Below, one piece after another: positions 24,818 through 36,800 of a stretch of 64,000 bases of DNA; positions within the stretch are counted from its first letter, which is position 1; the number at the start of each line of letters is the position of its first letter. This DNA comes from Ectocarpus siliculosus (Eukaryota; Sar; Phaeophyceae; Ectocarpales; Ectocarpaceae): contig FN649728.1 of NCBI GenBank assembly GCA_000310025.1, forward strand, positions 4,331,376 through 4,395,375, in the 5' to 3' direction. The translations under genes and the position numbers were made by a program. Under the pieces are notes generated by a model. The model ran no database searches, was not told the DNA's origin, and saw nothing but the letters and a program-made list of their open reading frames with translations.

Positions 24818-27800
24818 TGCGGAATCGCACTTTCCCGCCAATGATGACTACCAGAAGAATGTGTCCGGGGTTGACAGGACGGACGTTTCTGCAGCTGCGG
24901 CACCTCCATTTTCCCGGGCGGCGACCTCGGAAGCGGGCGCCGGGACGGAAACGGAAACTGGGACGGACGGAAACGCGAAAACGGTAATGAAGGAGGGCCT
25001 GCGGGGGGAGGCCAACAAGGGCCGGAGGGGCGGCGCGAGGCGGGTGGTAAGAGGAAGGGTTAGCCCGCCGCCGCTGAAGCGGCGGCCGCCCGGGGGGCCG
25101 TTCGGGGCGAGCAAGGCGGTCGCATGGCACGCGCAGCAGGTCGTGCAGTCGGCGGTGACGCCTTTGCAGGTGAGATTGCTGCCTGTTGCACGTGCGAGAG
25201 GGTGGAGAAGTAACCCCCCGTGTTGTGAAAGTTTTAGGGGGCGGGGGAAAGGGGTGCCTTGATCGATACCGGTGAGCTGTCGCGCTGCAGCGCAAAAGTG
25301 CACGGTTGGTGTATCGATGTAGGCCGGCGGATGTGTTCATGTAGGAATGTGACGGTAGGGTAATTGAGCAGAAGGGGGACAGGTGCCAACTCGCAATCCC
25401 TTTACGATGCGAGTGTTCCATCGTGTGGTAGGTACGCAGGTGATTGAATCGCTGTTGCTGAATGGCCAGAAGCGAAAACGACGCGTCATAGTTGTCTTGA
25501 CGGACAACGTTTTGAGGCTGTTCTGTCCTTTCCTGTCACCCGGTCGAAGCTACGATGTGCAGCTCCTCGACGCCTTGCCGTCTTAACCCTGCCGTTCAGT
25601 GTTAACTGCCAGGAGATGTACCGTGTGGAAGTCGATGCCCTCTTCATGTCGTTCAGCCGGCGTGTTTCATCCGTAGTCGAAGAGACTCACCTCAATCTAC
25701 ACCATGTTTCCCCGCTGCTGTCTGTCATTGGTGCATGAAAATTGTGGTTGTGTGTGTATTCCACCAGGACCGTAAGCTGCCACCTGTGACCCCGAGCTGC
25801 TTTTTCGCTGTTGCATTGTTCTGCTACGGACACCATCCTTGAGGAAACGTACACTGCAGTACCAAAACATCCCCCTGCTTTCTTCCCCTCTGCACTGCGT
25901 TCACCGATGGCCAGACCACCTTGCAGCCCCCTCGCACACGATCACATATAGAAGAAGCAGTCACGTCCCCTGGCAGGACTCCACTCGAGGTGCGTGGGAG
26001 ACTTGACTCGCCGCCGCCGGACTCGGCCACCTACCTTCTCTATTCTTCACCTCTATCTTGCACATTTCACACCCTTGTTCCGTTTCACTAAAGGCCATGC
26101 GAGCTGTGCTGGACCGGCCCTTGCGGTCTAAATTGCGTCAGCGTGTCGACGGCGTTGAACCGGGTGGCCAAAACTCGCGGCGTCGAGGAGGCGAGGTGGC
26201 GGCTTGAAGGGGGAAGAGGAGCCCAAGTACCTCGGCATTTTGCTCAAGGTGCGGCCACGACCGAACTGAATATCGGTGGGTCTTTAGTTCAAGGCACGTG
26301 GTCGAAGCTGGTGTTTGGGGTTAGCGATTCCCGTGTTGATGTTGGGTGTGACTATTCTGTCGTGGTCGCCGGGGGGGGGGGGGGTGTCTACTTTCGCAGC
26401 TTGTGGTGACTCTGCTGATGCACCCACGCACTGCTGTCCGCATCTCGAAGGACGAGTGGCTTTCGGTCCGGGGTGTGGCACAGACACGCCTGCGGGTGAC
26501 TCGAGAGGTAAAGGAGGTATCAGAAAAACAACCAGGTTGCTGCTCCACGTACGGCTCAAACGATCTGTCCAAAGGATGGTTACTGCTCAGCCGGCGGGGG
26601 TGAAGTACGGATGATGTTCGAAGAAATAAGTGCCCCATGCACAAGTGCTTCAGCGTTTCCCTTCCCCCGCCCCCACCACAGCCACCCTTGTCCCCCCCAC
26701 CCCCACCCCCACCCTTTCCTTGTTTTTCAGGTTACGGAAGAGCTCGTGGGTGCGGACCTGGTAAACGCGCGGAACCTAGCCCAGCTGCTGTGGTCCCTTG
26801 CCAAGCTGGGGAACCCCGAGGCCTCCTCGATGGAAGTGCTGGAACACCCCGAGAACGGGCTCGGTGAAGTGGGCCCCCTGAGGTTCGGGAGCGGCGCTCG
26901 CGAGAAGGGAGACACGCCTCCGGTTCCGTTGGGAACCCCTGGCGAGGTGCGTGTGGGACGCTTGTTCGAGCGCGCGTGGTTGGTTTCCTCTCAGTGTTGG
27001 AGCATTTTTGTTTGATGTCGATGATCCCGGAGGTGAGTGGGGCGTGACGGTCGGTTTCTGTGGTGACTTGAGCGGCCCGCAGCTCCTTCCTCCGCCAGCG
27101 CGGGGCTCGTAGCCGCGTGTCGGGTTGCGTTGGCGGGCGGCGTGGCTTCGTCCCTGCCTCTGTCTCTCTGTGTCTCTCGTCTTTCGAAGATGTGTATGGC
27201 ATTTGTCCGGTGTTTCCCCCTTCTTGTGGTTGTATCGCCTGGGCGGTAGTCCTTCTCCGGTTGCCGTATCGTAGTTTCGGTTTTGCCACACCTTGGCTAA
27301 GCACTGGCTGTCCGACGTTCCTCACACCCTCACTATGTTCTATATACATGAACAGCAAGCTTCGAGCTTCGGACATCCGTTCAGTGTGCATAACAGGGTC
27401 GTAGAACGAAATATCGCATCATAACTGACTAGTAGTTCAGGCACGAACCCTTTGTTTATATATCATAAGCTTATCTGCGTCCGTCAGTGTTTTTTCCCTG
27501 ACCCCAAAACATCACCCTTCGCCCTGGTACCAAAAACGTGTACGAAGCAGAGTCGTCTCCCGTCCCTCCTGGCCGGAAAGCTTTCCGAGAGGGCCATGGA
27601 GTGCAAGCCCAGAGAGCTGGCCATGGCGGCGTGGGGCCTGGCGGTGCTCGGGGAGGTGAGGGTCAACGGGGGCGGGGGTGGGGGGTGGGCACGTTCTGCG
27701 TGTAGGCTGTGATGGCGTTGATCTCATGCAAGAGGCCTTCGCGCAAGAGAGACGAACCGAACGGAAGCCGCTGCTCGGTGCTGCCATACGGTCTAATCGT

Positions 27801-30778
27801 TTTGTGCTCAAGCGTCGTGGGTGATGGGCCGACCCTTATTGCCAAAAGGCAAGGGTGTGTTGTCCCCCGCATGCTACCAAAAGCCTAGAACCCGCGCCCA
27901 CCGGAGGGTTCTTGGGTAATGTCCGTCTGCGTAACCCCCGTGCCCCCGCCTTCCCCTCCACCCACGGCGCCCCTTCCCAATGCTCCGGTCAGCGCGACGA
28001 GAACCTGCTGTCCGCCATTGCGGAGGAAGTGTCTCTCAGGACCGATGAGTTCAAGGGGAAGGAATTGGGGAACGTCGTCTGGGCATTCGCGGTGCTGGGC
28101 TTCAGAGATCAGGTAACGGGAGGGCGCACGAGGAGGGGAGGGTTCGGGAGGGGAAATGTGGCGTTTTGTGTTTGAGGACGTAACTTTGGTTCCAATCGGC
28201 CCGCCCGACCTGTTGGGGTTCATTACACCAGTTTGTTCCGCTCGTTTTCTCACCCAGCGGCACGGAATTTTTCACCCCCGGCACTGCCAAAGCCTAAACC
28301 AGACGACTCAATCTGAGCGTGATGTGCTGTATCTTTTTCCGACGGAAGCTTAAGTCAACTCGTTGTTTGTTGTTGTTTGTCGTTGTCGACCGATACTGTA
28401 GGAGATGCTGGAGGCAGTGGCCGAGGTCTTGTCGCCTGAGCCGCTGCAGTGGCGCGGCAGGGTCTCTTGGGAGTGGAAGCACGGGAAGAAGAAAAAGTCC
28501 CGACGGTGAGAACGGCATGGAAAAGCTTGAGGCATCGGCGATGTTTCGATAAACATACTGTATCAGTGAAGGTTGAGGTGGGCCGTTTGGGACGGGGGGG
28601 GGGAAGGCATCGTATCGTTCCCGCGCAATCGCTCCGTTTCCGCTTGCCATTGCTGCTGCTGCTGCTGCTGTTATTGGTGGTGGTGGTGATTGTGTGGTTG
28701 GGGCTATCGTCGTCGTCCTTCTGCACCTTTGTGTTCACTAGAGATGGCTGAGGGTCCAAACAGAGAATGTTGTTCTCCTGTTCCATGACACGCTAAGGTT
28801 AAACCGAACCGCAGTTGTCTACTCGACAGGGCGCATCCGCGTGGTGCAAAGAATAGCGCTGCTGTGCCTGAGAAGACGAGAAGAGGCCGTCGCGCACGCA
28901 GCAGTGTGGAGCACTCGCTGCGCTCACTTGATGACGTCCCCTGCTCTTGCCTTTTTCGATCGGACGTAAGCGGCATACGCAGGTAGCGCGCTTCTGTTGT
29001 GCGGTCCGCATAAACCTACAGTTCATTGATGTTGCTGCGCTTGCGGTATTTCTTCGATTTCTCACCTCCTCTTGACTTTTTGGGCGTACATACACTTACA
29101 TCTGCGTACACAGCAGCATGTTTCCTTTCCGCGGTTGGCAGAAAACCTAGATATCTCGATGATGTTGCTGCGCACGTGGTGGGTCTCTTCCTTTTTTTGC
29201 TCCTGCGCACCGTCTGGGGCGGTGTTCCTCAGCGCTGGCAACATGAGTGCCGGTGTGTGATTTGTAGTAGGGCGTGCCCATGCTCATCGTATTCTGGTGG
29301 GAGAGCCAGACGTGATTGTTTTTGTTCTCCAGGTCGCTCTGAAAGTGCGGCAGCATGGAGCAATGTTTTTTTTTTTTTTTCGTGACGACCACTTCGTCAT
29401 TCCTCACTCTCGCGTCGGCTTGCTCACACTCCGCGTCGTGCTCTTTGTCAACTTTCTTCATTCGTTCTCAAGTTTATTCTGATGTCATTTGGACAGCTCT
29501 CCGAACGTATTTTCATTTCGGGGCCTAACGTCGTGTTCATGCCAAGAAAACGGTCACATGTAGAGAGAGGACCGAATTGCGATATGAAGATGGTAAACCT
29601 CCAAGTCCTTGAATGGCCGAGCCCCCCAGTGTGAATAGCAGAGAGTGTGTGCGCGCTTTGGTATGACGACATTGTGTGGAATTGTTTCGTCCCCAACGAC
29701 CGCCTTCGCCGACAAATACCGGTCGTGTGTAGGATTTATCAACACCCGGAACAAGCGAGGTTGCTGGCAACCCCTTGAATTTCCTCGTTGAACTGCTGTC
29801 AGGCTCGAAACCAGGTCATCAGCGCTCAACGACAGCCCTCCCTCCGACCCTAACCCTCTGGTTCGCGTCCACCTTAGATTGATAGCGTCCGGTGCTGTAA
29901 TACCCTTCAAGACCGAAGTAGAAATCACTGCCTCCATACTGCATGTCGCTGGTAACCCTCCTAAATGCAATCTGTGTCGCATTGTGTTTTTACCTCAAAA
30001 CGGGACCCAGGGGTGGCAAGGGCCACGACAACCGGACGACGGGCTTCTGGAAGGCCACCATCGACCGCACCTGGGCCATGAGGCTCCCGGGTGGCGCACC
30101 GCCGGCCCGGCCCGCAGCGATGGTCATGGCCGAGAAGGAGCGGCTGGCGAAGACCGCAAAGGCAGCCTCCTCCTCTTCCTCCTCCTCCTCCTCCTCCTCC
30201 CCCTTAGCAGCGGGGCGTGCTAGCAAGGTGTGGCGGAATCGATGGCGGTGATGATGCCTGGCAGTAGGTAGAACCCCGACCCCTCAATGGTCTAACGAAC
30301 TACGACATAGCTGTGTACCCCCCCTTCCCCGTGGTTTTACGGGATAAGTTTTAAGGGTTATACACGCTGTCCCTGTGGGGGGCAAGGCGCTCACATGTTT
30401 TTGGCGGGGCGTACGACTTCTGCTGCGTGGGAGGTTGTGTGCATCCCGGAGATCTGTTCGCTGTTTTTGTAAAAGTTGGGACGACCACAAGGAGAAACAA
30501 CGCCCGCTGATGAACCTGGCAACGAAGCACTCACATCCGTACAATATCAACGAAATGCGGGGGGCTTGGTGAACGACACAGATTGGTGCATGGTGTTCCG
30601 TGTGAAGCACCTTGTACCGATGATGCGAGGACAACCGATTGCGGTACTGTGTTTGTTTCCCTGAGGGCCGCGGGGAACCAAGGGTGGCGTTTCTTCACAT
30701 CTGGAACCGCGTAGCAGCTCTCTGGCATATTTGTGTGGTGTTTTTCTGGAGGGAAATTAAGTCCTCTCTCTGTGTCTC

Positions 30779-30838
<60 letters not shown>

Positions 30839-33800
30839 CCTGCCTCTCCCTCCCTCTCCCCCCATTTCTTTGAAAGGACGAGTTTCGTTTTTGTGTAATC
30901 TTGTCTTGATAGTTTTTGTTTCGAAGGTTCCCCACAATACGACTCACATCATCCCTAGCCCCCGAACACCTTGGACGTGCGTACGCGGTTAAGCATCGCG
31001 GTGGCACACGTTGCCCACCTTTTTGCTCTCCTCGCGATTGTTGCTGCAGACCCATCGAACCCCTCACCCCTTACTCCCCAAACCCGCTGCAGGCACCAAT
31101 ACCACCAGCAACAACAGCAACGACAGGAACGGCAGCGGTAGTAGATGCCGAGAAAGACTCCGTCACTGAGGGCGGGTCAACGGAATGGCGCAGCGTTCAT
31201 CGCGTTGGCGGCGCCCCGGCCACGAGCACGACGACCTCGCGCTCTAGTGCCGCGGCTTCGGGCACGGCGGAGGGAGCCCCGCACCGGTTTTCTGGGGTGA
31301 CCGGAGGAGGGCCTTCCTCTTCTGCTGCTGCTGCTGTAGGGCAGCCTTTTTCTGCCGCCGCTCTTTCTTCGAGGGAGCACTGGAGCTGCGCATCCGAGGT
31401 GTTTATTAAAGCGTTGTTCCTAGTTTTTATGTCGTGCATTTTTTGTGAACGCCGGTGGCTTTCCACCACCGCAGTCGTCTTGGCGCCGTGTTGTCACTCC
31501 TGCATGTCTGCAGTTTTCTCACCCCGAAGGCAGCGAGACATGTGACAACAACAAACACCCACAAGTATAACGGTGGGGACAGAAAATTTGTGTGGGTGCA
31601 CGTGTGGAGGCGTGTTTTTCTGCCGCCCTGTCGGCCCCGTGGTACTGAAATAGAATCAATTATTTCGCGTCGAGGACCCCGGGTACATTTCCCCCACGTT
31701 GCGGAACCCTGCAGACAGCACCCCCCCCCCCCCGCTAACCCTAACCCTCTTGTTGTTGGCGCAGCTCGGGCTCTGAGATGTTGTGCCGGCTGCTGGCGTC
31801 CGCTTTGTTGGTGGTGGTGTAGGTTCAGAGCGGGACTGTCATGTTTGGGCATCGGAAGCGTTTTCTAGATACATCCAAGGTTGCACCCGGTGCTTTTTGT
31901 CCCCGCCTGACTTCTCGAAAGTGAATGGGAATGTCTGCATTTTTCTTACAATAGCCCCGTCCCGACACTGTTTTCTTTCCTTGTCAGGTGGAAGTGGGAT
32001 CCGTGATTCTAACCCCTCAAGATCTTGCTATGCTGTCGTGGGGCTTTAGCTCCTTGTCCCAGGAGTGTCTTCCCTGTCAGGTATGATGGTACGGTACAGT
32101 GGTATGTTTGCAAGCTGGAATGGCGGAACGATGACGGCTGACGGTTGTACGAATGATGGCATGATCGTTGATGTGGCGTCGAGCATCGTTGTCGTCGAGC
32201 ATCTTTGACTTCGAACATCGTTGACGTCGAGGATCGTTGGTGTGACGTATCGACCATCATTCCATGTCGAACAGTCGTTGACGACGAGCATCGTTGACTT
32301 CGAGGATCGCTGGTGTGACATCGAGCATCGTCGGCTGTGCTTGAATCGATGAGGTCGAGCGTCGTTGACGTCGATCGTTGATGTCGAGCATCTTTCACAT
32401 CGGGCATCATTGTTCCTTGACGTCGAGCATCGTTGCCGTCGAGGATCGTCGACTTCGAGCTACGATGTATCGGATATCGTTGACGTCGAGCGTCGTTGAC
32501 GTCGCTGATGGTTGGCGTTGAGATGGTTGGCGCCTAGGGCCGTTCACGTCGCTGATCGTTGACGTCAAGGCCGTTAACGACGAGGACCGTTCACGTCGAA
32601 ATTCTGTGAGGTCGAAGGTTATCGACGTCCATCATCGTTGACATCGACCATCGTCGACGTCGAGCATCGTTGATGTTCAGCATCGTTCACGTCGAACTTT
32701 AATTAGGCCGAAGTTCGTTGGCCTCGAGGTTCGTTGATGTCGAATATCATTCATGTCGAGTGTCGTGGATCGAGTGTCGTTAACATGAAGCGCCATTGAT
32801 GTTCAGAACCGTTCATGCCGAGCATCGTTAACGTCGAGCATCCGAGCATCCTTGATCATTGACGTCAGCGATCGTTCATAGCGAGCATCTTTTACGTCAA
32901 ACATGGTTGACGTTGAGGATCGTCGACGTTGAGCATCGTTGATGTCGAATATCATTGACGTCGAGTATCGTTGACGTCGAACATTGTTGACGTGGAGGAT
33001 CTTCAACGATGCTGGGCTAGGATCGATGATGTCGAAGATCGTTGACGTCGAGCGTCGTCAATTTCGAGGGTCATCGACGTCGAGCATCGTTCACGTCGAG
33101 CATCGTTCATATCGAAAAATCGTTCATGTCGGATATTATTGACATCCAGGATCGTTAGCGTCGAGGATCGTCAACGTTGGTGTCGACTATGGTTGCTGTC
33201 TTGTCGTGGCGTCGAGCATCGTAGACGTCGAGCATGGTCGATGTCAAATATCGTTGACATCGTGTCGTTGGTAGGACCGTCGAGGTCGAAGATCGTTGAC
33301 GTCCAGCACCTTCGACGATCATTACTTTTCTGCATCGTTAATGTCGAGCATCGTTCACGTCCAGGATCGTTCACGTCAAGCGTTGTTCATGTTCAGTGTC
33401 GAGTACGTCGAGCATCGTTGATCGTTATGTCAAGAGTGGTTGATATCGAGCATTGTTGACTTCGAGCGTCGTCGTCGTCGAGCATCGTGGATGTCGGCCG
33501 TCGTTAACGTCGAGGGCCGTTGATAAAGGTCGAGGATCGTTGACGTCGACTGTCGTTGGCATGATTGTCGTTAGCCATCGTTCATGTCGAGCATTGTTGA
33601 CGTTCAGAATCGTTCACGTCGACAATCGTTGATGTGCAGTATCGGTCACGTCGAGTATCGTTGATCATTAACGTCGAGGATGGTGTAACGTCGAGCATGG
33701 TTCATGTCGAAGATCGACAACGTCCTAGGGTCCATGACGTGGACGGTCATTGGGGTTGAGCATCGTTCCTGTCGAGAATCGCCGACGTTGAGCATCCTTG

Positions 33801-36800
33801 ATATCGAGGATCGTTGGTGACGAGGATCGTTTTCGTCGAGCATCGTGGATGTTCAGCATCGTCATTGATGTCGAGGATCGTTGGTGTGGCGTCGGGCACC
33901 ATTCATGTCGAGGATCGTTGACGTCGAGGGTCGTCCATAGTGCTAGGATCGATGACGTCGAGCATCGTTCCTAGCGAGGATCGTTGAATTTGAGCACCGT
34001 TGATGTCGACTTTCGTTCACGTCGAGCATCGTTGGTGTCGAATTTGTTTGACGTCAAGGCTCGTTGACGTCGAGGATCGTTATCGTCGAAGTTTTTTTAC
34101 GTCGAGATGGTTCACGTCGAGGACAGTAGACGTCGAAGGTCGCTGACATCGAAGGTCGTTGACGTTTATCATCGTCGACCACTGTCGATCGTGGTTGACA
34201 CGGAGTATCACTGACGTCGATAATCGTTGACCTCGAACATCACTGACGTCGACCATATTTGATGTGGAAGATCATTGAGGTTTGTTTGGCGTCCAGCATC
34301 GGTTGCATCGAACCTTGTTGACGCCGAGGTTTGTTGACGTCCAGGATCGCTCGAGAACGGTTGAAGTCGAGCATCGTTGATGTCGGCACCGTTCATGTCG
34401 AGACGTCGAAGATTGTTGACGTCGACCATCGTTGACGTCGACCATCGTTCATGTCGAGGATCGATGACGCCGATCATCGCCTACGTCGGGATGGTTGGTG
34501 TTGAGGATCGTTGACGTCGAGCATCGTTGATGTGCTGCATCGGCGATGTTGAGCGTCGTTGACGACGAGGATCGTTGATATCGAATATCGTTCATGTCGA
34601 GCATCGTTGACGCCCACAATCACTAATCGTTGATGTCGAAGATCGATCATCGTTGACATCGAGCATCGTTCATGTCGAGCATCGTTCACGTCGAAGACCT
34701 TTGAAGTCGAGGACCGTTGACGTCGAAGGTCGTTGATTACCAGCATCGTCGAGCATTGTTCCAACCAACGCCATTCTTTTCGCGCTCGTTATTTTCGTGT
34801 TGTTTTTCTTCCTTCACCGGGTGTGAAGCCGGCGGCCTACCGAGCTCTGGACGTCCTGGCCAAGGCCGCCCGAGAGTGCGTGGGCAACTTCAGGCCGCAG
34901 GACGTGTCCATGGTCTCGCTGGCCCTTGCTCGCATGTCGTGGGACGACCCTCGCCTCATGAAGGCCATGGCTAGCCGCACCACGGAAACTCTTCGCGCCT
35001 TCAAGTAAGAGAACCAAACGCCGGCGTCAGTTTTTCTGTTTCACCATCTTCTAAACCTTTCGAAGGCGCGAGCGAAAAGAGGCAGAGGACCCAATGCTGA
35101 CGTAACAAAAAAACTGTTCGCCATTTTATTATCCTTTCGAAGGCGCACGCGAAGACAGGGGGAAGGAGCATAAGCCACGGAATGTTCTAGAGAAAGAGAG
35201 GGAGTGAGAGACCTGGGTTGGTAAAGGTAGACGGTCCCGGTGCGCCTCATCGGAAGTAGAACGAGGGAGGGTAAGAGACCTAGGTTGACGCGGGAGGGCC
35301 GCTGGCAGTGGTGGCATGAACCAACCCCCCGCCTACGTTCAGACGTTACAGAGTTCCTTTGCGACTGGTGTTTGTTACGGTGCTTGGTAGTTTGAGTACC
35401 GGGGCGCTGAAGTGACGTTCAACCGTTACCATGCACGCCTTTTGCTTGCCAACTCATTATTCCTCCGCTGCTCTCCTTGTTGGATATCTCTCTCTTCTCG
35501 GCCTCTCTTGCTGTCGTTCTCGTTCCTTCGGTCTATTTCCGCAGGCCGCAGGAGCTGAGCAACACGGCCTGGGCGTACGCTCGGCTGCACGTGCGGGACC
35601 GTCGTTTCTGGAGCGCTTTGCAGAAGCAAGCCAAGCGGTGAGGAAAAAGAGCTGAGCATTTCGATTGCGAACGTCCCAACGCGGCGCCAACGCGGAAACA
35701 GGAGTGAATGTTTGCTCTTGCGTATTCGCGATGGATGGGTTCGTGTCGTGTTTTGTATTGTATTTTGTCATCTCGTGTTCCAAGTATACTCGCCATGTGC
35801 CGCTTGCTGTGGTGTGCGTTTCCCTCTTTCCACTTTTCGCGTTGCTTGTTCGTTTTTTCGTGTTTGTGTGTGCTCCGTGTTAGGATGCTCGACGGTCCCG
35901 GGATGAGCGCGCAAGAGATCGCCAACCTGGCGTGGGCCCTGGCGGTGATGGGCGAAGCCGACGTTGAGCTTCTCGAGGAGCTCCTCCGATCGGCTCAGGC
36001 TCAGAGGGGCGACTTCACGCTGATCGAGAGCCATCAGCTCTACCAGGTTGGGCGCTATAGTTCGGATTCACTTGCCGTTGTGGCCTTCGTGCAGCCACGC
36101 TTGTTGCCGAAAGCTGTAGCAGACACTTTGCCTAATATTTCACTTTTTTATTCGTTTCTGTTTGTCTCAAGAGCGGGCGAGTTGTCTGGGGGAAACGAAA
36201 TGAGTTCTTGATTGGAGTTTGGCCACGACCAGTTCGAATGCTGTTCAGAGAGATGCCGCGCGTGCGCTTCAGGAGCTCGGCGCCAGTGCCGACAACGGGC
36301 CACACTAAAAACTGAACCACAGGAGTCGCAGGCTACCCGCCAGGCATGCGGTACCACATGTCTGACGATTCCACAGCGGTCACATGTTCGCCCGTTTTTC
36401 TGACCACGCATGTACCAAACGTGCACTCGAAGAACCCGCATTATCCCGGCTTGCTAGCAAGTGAGAGGCGGCCGAGTGTTTCGCGGCGGTGTTTTTGGGG
36501 AAGGACGAAGACACTCAACCCGTTTCGAGGCAGTACCTCCCGTTCTCCAGACTTTGGCCTGAACGGCGCCACCTCCCTTCCTTTTCCCCCTGCACTCCCC
36601 CGGTGCTTCGATTTCTCTGCAGGTGTACTTGCTCTGGGGTAAGGACATGCCCGAGCTGTGGAAAGAGCTCGACGGAGAGTTCCTTATGGCCCTGAAGCGC
36701 CGGTGGACCGACAACCAGCAGAGGACGAAGCGCTCGTCGTGCTCTCACCTCGAAGTGTCACAGGCAAGCCACCAGCTGTACCCGCAAAGAGCTGTGTTTC

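Noticed and set aside
24624-25421. 265-codon minus-strand open frame rich in Arg, Pro and Leu
   Set aside because: It is antisense to the first RAP-gene exon and reads the CAG run as polyleucine.
30531-31067. 178-codon minus-strand open frame
   Set aside because: It runs through the CT/CA microsatellite (Arg-Glu and Val-Cys repeats) inside a RAP-gene intron.
31733-31750. CTAACCCTAACCCT, telomere-like
   Set aside because: Only two units, and a similar pair occurs near 29850. Too short for an interstitial telomere array.
32009-34764. Repetitive minus-strand open frames (up to 133 codons) with Asp-Val-Asn-Asp-Ala-Arg repeats
   Set aside because: They are by-products of the minisatellite period inside an intron. 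They start and stop irregularly and have no start context or splice logic.
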